Shown: piece by piece, positions 1-10,586 of the stretch
How the letters are laid out: each line of letters starts with the position of its first letter
How positions within the stretch are numbered: the stretch's first letter is position 1
Assembly (NCBI GenBank): GCA_005408345.1
Contig: SEMN01000346.1
Location: 430,083-494,082 of the forward strand
Length of the DNA stretch: 64,000 nt
Origin: Macquaria australasica
Lineage: Eukaryota; Chordata; Actinopteri; Centrarchiformes; Percichthyidae
Direction of reading: 5' to 3'
Translations under genes and position numbers: made by a program
Notes under the pieces: generated by a model
Told to the model about the DNA's origin: nothing
Seen by the model: only the letters and a program-made list of their open reading frames with translations
Databases searched by the model: none

Positions 1-531
1 AATGCACTCTGAAGTCATTTTTCTTCAAACTGGACCCTCTGTGGCCCTGTTCCATGTGATTATTTGTTCCACATGTAGCAACAGCAGATGTTCTTTAAGG
101 TACCAGCAGCTTTTCTGTCTCGTCTGGGGGATTGAAGGGGTTCTCGGGGTTGCAGTCTTGTTGGATTTGCCAGCTGTCATTAACACTGAACCCTGTTTGG
201 TCTAATCCTGCGTCCAGACCGGCCAGGAACTGTACAGAGATGCAGAAAACGGCAGTAAACACTGAACAGAACCCAGGAGGTTAATACTGCAGAGCTGCAC
301 ATTCCTTTTAATCTTACTTGGCTGCTTGACAACACACAGAGCCGGAGGAAGAAGCATCAACATCATTTTGGTGTGAGATAAAGGCCTGTTAATGAAAAGA
401 CTTCCTGAAAACACACTAAGGGAAAAACCTCTGAGACTCTTTATGTCCAAAACACAGCCGTTTTTAGGTTTTGTCCTGCACCTTGCTCTCCGTGTGCCCC
501 TGATACTCCAGGTCACGTTTTCGTCCTGCAG

Positions 532-591
532 CCACACACCTGCTGGCTCAGCTTACCTACCAAGATCTGTTCTGGCTGGATTCTCACCCAG
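532..591 (+). CDS. Possible exon of an unrecognised convergent gene
   Basis: A 60-nt segment between an acceptor-like ...tcgtcctgcag and a donor-like GTTAGC. Read in phase 2/1 it gives THLLAQLTYQDLFWLDSHP plus one base, which joins in frame to the exon at 3093. The donor is weak and all three frames are open over this short length, so this exon is uncertain. I do not recognise the peptide. Confidence 0.3.
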
Positions 592-3092
592 GTTAGCGTT
601 TGTGTAACAAGCTAAGTTGTCGGCCGAGCGTGCGTGCGTGTGTTTTCACGTGTTTTAAAACATTAAGCTTGTAAAAAAGTGTCTTAAACACAATTTACAG
701 GCTGACTGAATGTTTTCGTGTGAGCAGTAGGTGTTAAAAGGTGGTCATCCTCGTTATATTTGCTGCAAACAGCGGTTTGTAATATGCTGTATCCTTTGAA
801 CAGCCTAGACTTTTTAATTGTATCATACAAACAAGTGGCGTCCCCTCTTTTTCACATCTTATATCAATACAACTCTGAATATTTTCAGATAAATGTGGAG
901 TTGTCTGGTTAAGTTTCAGTCAGGTTTTCTGGATTTACTCTTTAAGGATAATTCTTTTGGTTTCACTTTATATCCAAAGCCGTCCCATTTAATCCCACAC
1001 AGTCCAGAATATTTTATACATATCATATGAATAATAAAATAAGTACTTCCTGTCTTTCCCTCTGGATTTGATGTTGATCTAGGACAGTATTTGTTCTTAT
1101 CTAACTACAAGAAGTTTGGTTTGACAAGTAATTCTGATAGATGTTCATCAGCGCCATAAACTCTCATCAGTGGAGAGTTGTGCAAACTGTCATCTCGATT
1201 TGTTGTTGAGCTGACTGGATTCTTATTAACTTGTCCGGCATAACAGTATTGTTATTATTGTTGTATTCTTCCACTCATGTGACAAGGCACTTTACCTGCT
1301 GAAGCTGAAGAAAAGATATTTGTAACATCACTAATAACTAAAACGCCTGTCTCAGCAGTATGTCCTGTGGCTCGCTTCATATGTTTAGATAAGGACGTAT
1401 ATATTTTTGGTATTTAACAGCCTTTAACGAACTCCATTTCCCATAAGCCCTAGCCTTTTGTGGGCTAAATGTCACAGCTGGACAGGTCATTAATCAGGGA
1501 TCACCTCTATGTTCCCGGGGTCCTACAGTATGAGCATGCGTGTCTCTAGATATAAACTAACATTGTAAGAGTTCAGTAAGGGCTATCTTCACAGTTTTCA
1601 AATGCAGTTTAAATGGTAAAAATCTGTTCAGCCACTGTGGAGACATCAACGTCTAAAATCAAGAAAACTGTCTTGCCTGCAAATCTGAGGGCATTGGTTT
1701 CACTGAGTATAACATCAGTTTCCCTGACCCAGGATGTTACCTTGAACATTTGACCTTGAGAAAAACATTACCCTTTATATTAAGAGGATATTGAGCTGGG
1801 GAACGTAGGACCCTGAGAACATAGATACCCTCCCCTTAATACCAGCAGGACAGAGAGACAGTTTTCAGACAGCAGAGATTACAGCTAAAAAACAGGAAAA
1901 AATGACTTTAGCTTTGGTGGATTTTATGTTAATGGACGATACCAACTTGCAATGATGTAAATATCCTCTTGTAAAGTTTCATGGGAGCTGTAGTTTTTTT
2001 CTGTCCTCACAGTTTCAGTTTGTAACAGCAGCAGCTGTAGTGGAGCGGATTTATCTGAGAATATGGAGAGTAAACTCTTTTCTTCAGAAAGAAACGCTGA
2101 ATGTGTTGTTGTTGTACTGAGTTACAGAAGCTAGTGGAACGGAGGCCGAACAGGAAGTGACGTCATGACTTCGGCTCTCTGTTGTGAGCCGGTCGCTTTG
2201 ACTCAGGAGTCCTCTGGACCTCCTCGAACTTCTCTCAGACTCAGGAGCTGCTTTTAATGCTAAAATGCTTCGTAAATTACTCTCAAACCAAAATTGTAGG
2301 AGTCTTAAAGTCAGGACCCATAGTTTCTTCTAACTCTACCAGTTAGCAGCTACTTTTAGCCTTAAGGTGCTTTATGAAATGGCCCCTAGTTTAAGTGTGG
2401 TTAGTGCTATCTATGCTAACTGAAGTATAAAACACATCCTTCCTTGTGCTGCAGAGGAACGAGTCACCTCAGTTTGTGTTGAGCAGCAGTATAAAGACAA
2501 AATGTCTGACCGAAGTATGATTAAGACCTCACCTGCTTGTTTGCTGAAAATCTAAAGCAGGATGTAAAAAAAACAACGTATCCTGAAAAGTAAAATAAAA
2601 ATGTTGAATGTGTCTGGAGCTTCCTCCTCAGAGGAGCTGAACGTCTGATGTTTTTAACTTGAGTGATGCAGAAGGGACCGTTTCTTTATTTAAGGATAAA
2701 TCCGAATGAAAAACGGCGATCATATTTTTCAGCTCTGAAACGAGCTCCAACATGACGTGCATCACAAAGGACTTGAATTTAAATGAAAACAATAAAGAGA
2801 CAAACAAAAGTGATCTCAAGACACCATCATGTGTGCTTTGTGTATTTTCACCTGAGTATAAGCAGCTGAACATGTCATCTGGTTCAGTCTGTGATTTCCC
2901 TGCAGGGATGAGTCTCTTTTCTCTGCAACTCTTTTGTATTTCAGCTCATTTGCAGGTCTTCTGTGATATCTTCTCTCTGAATCTCTTCACCAGACACAAA
3001 GACTAGAAGAGTCCTCCTGCCTCAGTACATGTGCAGAGTTGCTGTAGCTGCAGTTTCCTTTTCACACCTGCTTCATTTTTCTCTTTTTGCAG
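592..3092 (+). other. Non-coding stretch, putative intron of the convergent gene
   Basis: AT-rich sequence without a recognised gene. The segment near 2121-2165 (ending aggaagtgacgtcatgac) includes a CRE-like TGACGTCA word and a phrase, 'gttacagaagctagtggaac', also present at 59133-59152, so it is probably a fragment of a dispersed repeat. Nothing else is recognised. Confidence 0.3.
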
Positions 3093-3175
3093 ATACAAAG
3101 ACGGCTATTCCCTCCCGAGGCTGGCCAGTTAAGAAAATCTATCGGATTGGACATCACCTGAGAATACTACAAAAG
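3093..3175 (+). CDS. Likely internal exon of an unrecognised convergent gene
   Basis: An 83-nt exon with a strong polypyrimidine acceptor (...ttctctttttgcag) and a consensus donor (AAAAG then GTAAGA). One frame is open throughout, giving (D)TKTAIPSRGWPVKKIYRIGH followed by HLRILQK; the other two plus frames hit stops. It could equally be a non-coding exon. In mammals the gene convergent with MYO6 at this end is IMPG1, but I cannot match this peptide to IMPG1, so no identity is claimed. Confidence 0.5.
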
Positions 3176-5371
3176 GTAAGAGGGGCTCGTTGCCGGGAGC
3201 GAGGTTGGGTTGTTCTGATTGAATCCCACATGTGCACTCATGTTAGTCCTGAAGAAAAGATCATGCACACTCAGCAAGGCTTCAGTGTGTTAATTAAAGC
3301 TGAATAAGATTCGCCATTATCTTCCTGTGATCGTTTTTTTTTTGCCGGGCCCTTATCCTTCCTGCAGGTCTGAACCCAAATTGGTTTGGAGCTGCTGTGT
3401 GTTTAAACAGACAGAGCTGAACTGTGACTAATTTGGAGCAGAAACCGCCGTTGACGGGTAAACACCAGGATTTGTCCCGGGTCCACGTCTCCTCTCGGCG
3501 TGATTAGTCTGCTCCTCTGTGATCCTCTTCTGGGGTCTGAACCGCCGCCGAGCTGCGAGGGAGGTCCAGGAGGTGTCGCTCGCCTTCTGCTGCCTCTTCT
3601 TTAAAAGGCATTCATTGAAAATAAAACGCACCCAGGTCGTCCACCTAAAACTAACGGCAGTCTGTCCTCTCTGCTCCGGCGGCTCCTGCATCGCTCTGAG
3701 CACATTAAGAGGTCGAACCCGTGAAACAGCAGAAAAGTTTACGTCACAGCTGAAGAGGTGAAGACTGTGAAAGGAAAGAAGTGGAACCGTTTGGCTCCAC
3801 GTTTACAAGACAAAAACATCACAGATCTGTCATTTCTTAATCATTTCCTGGAAAGTAATGTATGTAATTTGGCACTAATTATAGGAAATTGGTGCACTTC
3901 TAATTAATTAATTCCAATTAATTGCTCGAGTGAAAAACTAGTGTAACCTTGAATCATTTAGTCAGTGCAGGCAAGTGTACAAATCTATGGTAATTTATGG
4001 AGAATAAAGTTTCCAATAATAAATGAATGATGATAAATATGGACTTGGGTTAAATGGAGCAGTTCTTTAATGGAAATCAACAACTGCTTATAAACACAAC
4101 TAATTAATGTAAAAGTCTCGTATTTTCCCCGAATTTACAACAAAATGACGTAAAGTAGTTATTTCCAGGAAGTAACAGCCCTGTAAAACAGTTTATGCAG
4201 TAGTTATTCATTCTGATGATTATCTATAATTCTTCCTTAATTGTGCCTCTTAAATGTGTGAGCGGTCGCAATTTAAAGAAGTAGTTTGACTTTTTGGATA
4301 ATACTCTGATTTCACTCTCTTTCCAAGAGTCAGAGCAGAATATTAATATTAATCTCATGTCTGTGGGTTAAGTGCAGAACTGGAGTCATGATGTGCTTAG
4401 CTTAGCTTAGCTTAGAATAAAGACTGGAGGAAAGGGGAAACAGGCAGCGTGGCTCTGTCCAAAACCTCTAAAGCTCATTGATTAACACATATTTTACATA
4501 AACAGAAATGTAAAAACATGTTGTTTGGACATGATGTTGTACTGGACTACATTATATTATTATATTACATCATATTAATATAAGTTGTTTTTAGTTTTTA
4601 CATAGAATATTAGAAACACCTCTGAATATAATGCAGTCCAGACCTCAATGCTAAAATATATAATTGAATTAAAACCTGTCTGACAGTGTCAAGAACAAAC
4701 AGACTGAACACATTACAGGCATCAAACAAGCTAAGCTAACCACTTCCTGACTAAACAGCTCTGTACTGAACAGACAAACGTGAGACTGAGATCCATTTAC
4801 CAAAGTAAGGATGTCAGGACGTCAGAGCACAAGAAAATAACATATTACAACCTGGGTTTTGTCCATTATTTCTATAAGTTTTAATAAATTGTATTATCTG
4901 ACATCAGGGAACGTGACGACACCCCCAGACACAACTACAAAAATAAGAACCATGTTTTAATAAACTGGAATTATCCTTTTAAAAGCCAAACATTAGTGTT
5001 TTAAATGTGTCCTTTTTCACACCAGAATAAGACGTTTTTTCCTGCAGATTTTTGTTCTCATCAGGAAAGAAACTAATTCAGAGCATCTGAATTTAACCAA
5101 CATGAAAACAGCGCTCCTCCTTCAGTGCTGCGCTTTCTAAAATTTGGGGACAGATTAAAAAATTACGATCACAATGCATTCAGCAGAGGCGGAGATATCC
5201 TGACTTGTAGTCCCTACTGTGTGCGTGTCAAGCTCCAAAAACAGTCGAGTTGCATTGTGGGAAATGTAGGATCCAGTCTTTCAAACTCTGCATCTCCAGT
5301 TTGTAACGCAGGACTTCTGCTGTGTTAAATTGGTGTAGTGCTCCTTGAATTTCGTATCTTTTTCCCTGCAG
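3176..5371 (+). other. Non-coding stretch, putative second intron of the convergent gene
   Basis: Holds a copy of a dispersed teleost repeat at about 4268-4490 (listed separately). The rest is AT-rich sequence with no recognised feature; the short open frames at 3428-3761 lack splice support or homology. Confidence 0.3.
4268..4490 (+). repeat. Dispersed teleost repeat ('gcttagcttagcttag' type)
   Basis: Carries the words tttaaagaagtagtttgac, a run of agctt units near 4396, ataaagactggaggaaagg and gctctgtccaaaacctctaa. The same words in the same order recur at 24045-24200. It is non-coding and long dispersed in ray-finned fish genomes. The family name is not assigned. Confidence 0.7.
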
Positions 5372-5800
5372 ACTCGATGAAACAGGAACTCAGGACTCGT
5401 CACGGCCTCACAGTTAAAAACAAAACAAAAATGATGCTGAGCTGAAGAAGCTTCAGGACAAACTGGACGCTTCCAAACTCCTCCGAGCTCTGAGCTTCAT
5501 ATCGAAGGACAATCTCCCATCAGGGAAAACAGACATTTAGGCCACTTTGAAAACTGTCGGACAGCCTGCAGCCGCGAGCAGCGTGACGACGACGAGGAGC
5601 TCAGCGGACGTCTGTGCAGCATCGATCGGGTGGATATTGATCGACTCTGGACTGTTTTTGTACACGTCTGCTGACTCTGTTTGTGTTTCTGTAGTAAGTA
5701 GGTTGGTCATTGTTAAGAATACACAGGATCCGATGTGAAATGATGGAAACGAAAAAAGAAGCTGGCACCAAGATCTTAAAGACCCTCAGCACTGGCCTCC
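5372..5800 (+). CDS. Possible last exon of the convergent gene (two codons, then 3' UTR)
   Basis: A strong acceptor (...ctttttccctgcag) ends at 5371. Continuing the phase-0 frame of the 3093-3175 exon gives Thr-Arg and then TGA at 5378-5380, so most of this would be 3' UTR. Another frame, DSMKQELRTRHGLTVKNKTK, stays open to a TGA at about 5440. The end at 5800 is a guess; I see no clear AATAAA on this strand nearby. Confidence 0.35.
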
Positions 5801-5932
5801 CACAACAGTTCATAATTTTCCAATAAGCTTTGACAGCTTAACAATACTTAATTACTTTTAACAATACTAATAGCTGCAGTAGTGACAAATAGGAAAAAGG
5901 GGCTGATAGGCCGGTTTCATGATTATCTAGCT

Positions 5933-6189
5933 CAGTGGTTCCCAACCTTTTTAGCTTATGACCTCTTAAAATCAAGCGACTGATCTACTTGAGGCCGCTG
6001 AGGTTTGCGCGCTTCAACCAAAAGGTGATTTTTCCTTCTCAGACGGTTTGATTTGAAGGATTTCTAGAGGCTCAACGAGGTGAAAGAATCCAGTACGTCT
6101 TTCTCATTCCCCCTCTAATCATCCTCAGGATGTAACTCCTTTTTTTATTTTATTTTAGGACCCCTTTGGGTCCAGGTCGGGAACCAGTG
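5933..6189. mobile_element. hAT-type MITE with 8-bp target duplication
   Basis: Starts cagtggttcccaacc and ends gggaaccagtg, which are imperfect inverted copies. It is flanked by atctagct (5925-5932) and atctaaat (6190-6197), an 8-bp duplication matching at 6 of 8 positions. The length of 257 bp, the termini and the 8-bp duplication fit a non-autonomous hAT element. No coding capacity. Confidence 0.75.
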
Positions 6190-6238
6190 ATCTAAATAAT
6201 ACCGTCATACAATATTAGGATCCTACGGTTTACACTGA

Positions 6239-6610
6239 ATTTGAAATAAGAGAGTTTACAGTCATGCTAGCTGCTCTGTGCAGCTGTACTTGGGTGGTGC
6301 TTTGGGCTAAATGCTAACATGCTCACAATGACAATGTTAACATGCTGATGTTTAGCAGGTATAATGTTCACCATGTTAGTGTAGCGTGTTAGCATGCTAA
6401 CCTTTGCTAATTAGCGGTAAGGCTGATGGGAATGTCATCAGTTCTGCAGGTATTTGGTCATAAACCAAAGTGTAGGACACATTAACATGTTGTCCTGATG
6501 ATTCATCCTCTGGGGAACATGGATGTCTGAACCAAATTTCAATTCGTCCAATAGTAGTTGAGATATTTCAGTCTGAACCGAAGTGGTGGACTGACGATGC
6601 TGTCCCAGTG
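6239..6610 (+). repeat. Dispersed teleost repeat ('gctaacatgct / catcctctggggaac' family)
   Basis: Contains ctaaatgctaacatgctcac, gttagcatgctaacctttgc, tatttggtcataaaccaaag and tcatcctctggggaacatgg, then ttgagatatttcagtctgaa. Related copies lie at 10795-10990, 24205-24428, 25856-26870, 53463-53850 and 55715-56152. Known only as an abundant repeat type of percomorph fishes; non-coding. Confidence 0.75.
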
Positions 6611-7290
6611 TTGTGTTTTAACCTCTGTGATATTTTCTGCATCACTTGAGAAGTTTGTTTGTTTTCTACCCAAGTCCTTCTTTCTGTCCATGCTGGTTCA
6701 GGTTCAGAGTATTTGTGGGTTAAAGTTACATTTAGTTTAACCTCGGCCACAAAACCTGGAGTGATGTCAGCTATCAAAGCTATGACTCACCCAACAACAT
6801 TCGTGACCTTGAAATCGTAGTTTCCAACAATCCCAACTCATGGTCGACTTACTAGCTTTTTACAGAGCTTTCAACCATCTCACACAGCGTGTGAATGGTT
6901 TTCTTTCAAAACGGGATCCACATTTAGTGAGTTGGTCGATCTCTAATGTCGTCATCATGTTCTCATGTACAGTTCGTGTAAATAGACAATCATTGTTCTT
7001 TTCTTTGAGTCAACAGATCTGCTGATGTTTATCGCTGCTTTTGGGGAAAAAAAAACCAACCTGTAATTTGAGCTTTTCTTATTTAAAGTGTTAAATGATC
7101 ATTTAAACGTTGTTTCACAATCAGTAGCTGAAAATTAAAAACTGTTGAATAAGAGACGCAGTTTTCTTCACTTCTTTAAAAGGTGTTTTGCAGATATTCA
7201 GGTTTTTGTGTGACAGCAGCATCAGACTGTTGGTGACACCAAAGCTGGAGTGAAAGAAAGAGCAGAGAGGTGAGTGAAACATGGAATGCA

Positions 7291-10200
7291 TTTATTCATC
7301 TGTTAGAGAGATCAGCGTTAGAAAAATGACAGTGGACAAAGAGGCAGTGCTTCCCGAGGAATGATTGTAATGTGTGGAGAGAAACTGACATTTTCTTGTA
7401 CATTTGAGGAAATATTTCGAGGTTGTCACTCAGGAGTTAAAGCCAACACTGAGGTCTTAATCGTGGCCCCTTTTACACTCAGCATTAAGATGCTTTTAAA
7501 CAGACTTCTGATTCCAGATGCATCCTGAAGGTATTTATATCCAAGCTCCTCAGTGTTCGTTTACATGCATTTCCTCTCTATCTCTGCATGTCTCTGTGGT
7601 GTATTTGGGAACTTTATTTCTGAATTGTGTGAACCTGAACTGATTAGGTGTCCATTGCTTCTTCAGTCTCTGCACGTATCTGATGTTACAGGTAGCAGCA
7701 ACTAAAGCAGGAAACCGCTAAACTAAAGGAAAACCAGCCGAGAGAGAAACGAAGTTAAGAGAGACGTTTCATTTGGAGGTGAGAAAAATGCATCTTAATC
7801 AGACTGAACTTGCATGTTTGTTATGAGCAGAAAAAGCCCTGTTGGCCAGTTTACTCACACCTGCGTCGTTACCATGACAACTAGCATTGTAACCATAGCA
7901 GCGCTAACAGGGGCGATGAAGGTCAAAAACTTACACATCTGCGCAAAAATACACTAAAAACAATTTTATGGCAATTAAAGTCAGCATCTAAATATGTCTG
8001 AGGAGTGAAAGAAGTTGCACAGAGTTCTGTAACACCAGAATACAAATGAGTTAGTACAGATAATCAAGAACTGGAGGTTTGTGTTACTAATGAAGTTTGG
8101 TCACCTGTCTGTTTTAACTGTTTACAACCCACTTTAAATCAGCTTGTTAGAAACTAGACCTGGTGCAGAGACGGGGTGAGTGCTGACTCAGTGATTTGCA
8201 GATCATCAAAGTTAAAACTGGCTAAATTTGGTTAAAAGTTTTATGTCTAGGTCACATCGTTGAAACTGACTAGATAACAACATGGAGTTACTTATATACA
8301 GTCAGTGTACTTAAGTGCATACGTTACAGGAAAACAGACTGGTCCAAACTACTACACGGCTGTTGACAGATTCTGTTCTGTCAGACGGGCAAGATGGCTG
8401 ACTTAAATAAGTGTCAGTTTCTGACAGAGGGTAAGCTATAGTCTTTTTTTTTTCTTTTAGTCAAACCATAACAGTCAGCACTGAGCTTGTGATTTGCCTA
8501 AAAAATTGGGCTAAATGTTATAAACTTCAGCGCTGATGGGGTTCACTGCTTCACAGTGAAATACAGTTACTGGAACATGTTGAAACAACAGTCACTTGTA
8601 ACCTCGACGTCTTAAAAAAGTCTCTTTTAAACCGAGACGTCCAGACATCTTTTGACCTGCAGATCACCAAATCAACACCTTCTGTCTTTGCCGTCAGTGT
8701 GAGCTGCACTATCAGACCTTCAGTCACTGATTTGAAGCCTGCTTTCCTGCACGTTAATGCCATTTGTAAAAGGGATCCGCTACCTTGCAACAAGACAGAT
8801 CTTCATGCTTTCAGACAACCTAAGTCACCTTTTTGTTGTGCAGAGGAGAGCTTAAAAAGGAATAGAAAGCTCAGGAACAAACTTGGTGAACAGAGAAGGT
8901 GTAACGTCGCAGCAGATTGTCTTTAAATATTTCATGTACCCGTCAAAGGAGGCCTGTTTTTTTCTCTGAGCTTAGTTTGCGTGATTTATTGCTTCTCTTG
9001 ACAATCTCACGCGTCCGAGCCACTGAAGTAGAAACTCTTCTTTCAAAAATAAACTTTTACATTCCAGTTGGAATATCACTGCTGGCTGCATATACTGTTC
9101 TCGCTGTATAGAAAATATTCAGTGTTGTATGAATGTTCCAGTTCAAGTTCGAGTACCAGTGCATCGTACAAAGTTAATGAGCTCGAGAGCTTCTCACAGC
9201 AGAAAAACGCTTTTAATTTTCTGGAATCAAATGATATTTTGAACAAACAGCCAGATGAAGTGATTTATGTTTTCAGGATAACATCAATGACAAACGTGTG
9301 AAACTGCCTTGGGAATCACTGCATTGGCAAATTATGTTTCCTCGTGTAAAAAGATCCGATTTGAAGACTAAAGATGGTACGAATGAGTATTTTTTGCAGC
9401 GCCGATGTGGTCTCAAACAGCCCACGAGGAGGTGCATCTCAGCATTTGCATAATTATTTCACATTTTCTGCTTTGCTTGATAAACGCAGACAAAAAAATC
9501 ACGGAACTGAATTACAGCTCTGGCCAAAAAACAAACAAACAAAAAAAAAAAAACCCAACGAAGAGGGTTCAATGTTTAGAGCGAAGTTTGGTCTCAAAGT
9601 CAAATAATTTTGGACCTTTCTCATTAGCTTTACACATTAAATCACACATGATGAGAAGAAAAGAGGAATCACTACATGAACAAATCAACGAGGTCTCAAG
9701 TTACATTCGGTTGGAAAGACAAAAGGTAAAATAAAAAAAGGTAAGTATTAGCAAATATTTGACTTAATTATGAGCGCAGTGACGAGGAATAATCTGACCC
9801 TCGTGCAGCACTGCCGCTGACAGCTCCTTGTGCAAGTGTTGTTTGCCCTGTAAGAACCACATGAAGACAATGTAAACAGCAGGTTTTAAGTCGGAGAGGG
9901 ATCACCAGCAAGGTGTTAGGATGGAAGCGACACACCAGCTAGACTTCAGTGTAATAGTCAGGAATGCATAATTACAAAGGAATTAAGTTTTCTTGTTTGG
10001 GGAGGCAGCTTTGAACAAAAACAAGTCCTACTTCTGGCAATTAAACCCTGTTAAAGTAGTGTTAAGGCCTCGTAGTTAGACTCGCAGAAATGTTACAGAG
10101 AACAGAATTCCTTGGAAAACAACCGGATGTGATAATTTAGTATGATTTTTCTGCATAGGGTTCACTGCAAAGCTTCCCTGCCCCCCCGCCCCTCCCCTTC

Positions 10201-10386
10201 GGGGAAGTGACAGCCAGCGAGAACGAAAACGACACCAGAAGAAAAACAAAAGGACAGTTGAGAGAAATCGCTGTTCACGTGAATGCCAGTCAGAACCTGG
10301 TGCAGTACGCTCAGACGCCATCTGTGTTAGGTAGCTGGTGCATTTGTCCCTTTGTTTGCAGTGAGAAGCCCCGGCCCCGGGCCCCG
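7291..10386 (-). other. Probable MYO6 3' UTR and downstream flank
   Basis: This 3.1-kb stretch follows the MYO6 stop and holds no exon that I recognise. The first part is GC-rich, then AT-rich. On the minus strand, AATAAA hexamers occur at 8985-8990, 7613-7618 and 7291-7296 and are the possible polyadenylation signals; none is decisive. Two X-box-like words lie at 7868-7881 and 7889-7902. The true 3' end needs transcript data. Confidence 0.4.
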
Positions 10387-10586
10387 TCACTTGAACATGC
10401 TCTGCAGCATCGCCGTGGCGTAGGTGGGTCGTGCCTGCCGGCTCTCGATGGCGCTGCGGAGGTACTGGATCCCGCCGCAGCGCTCCCAGATCTCCTCGAA
10501 CTGCCGGGGGAGGATCTCAGCTCCCCTTTTCCTCGACAGGCCCGTCTCCTCCAGACTCAGCTCGCACATCTCCATGTCGTCCTTTC
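10387..10586 (-). CDS. MYO6: MYO6 terminal coding exon, visible residues 566-631 and stop
   Basis: The last coding exon encodes GKDDMEMCELSLEETGLSRK, then RGAEILPRQFEEIWERCGGI and QYLRSAIESRQARPTYATAM, ending LQSMFK and TGA. It is the end of the cargo-binding domain. Mammalian myosin VI ends MLQSLLK, so the C-terminus is full length. The acceptor is a ...tttacag site. The 3' UTR continues to the left. Confidence 0.98.
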
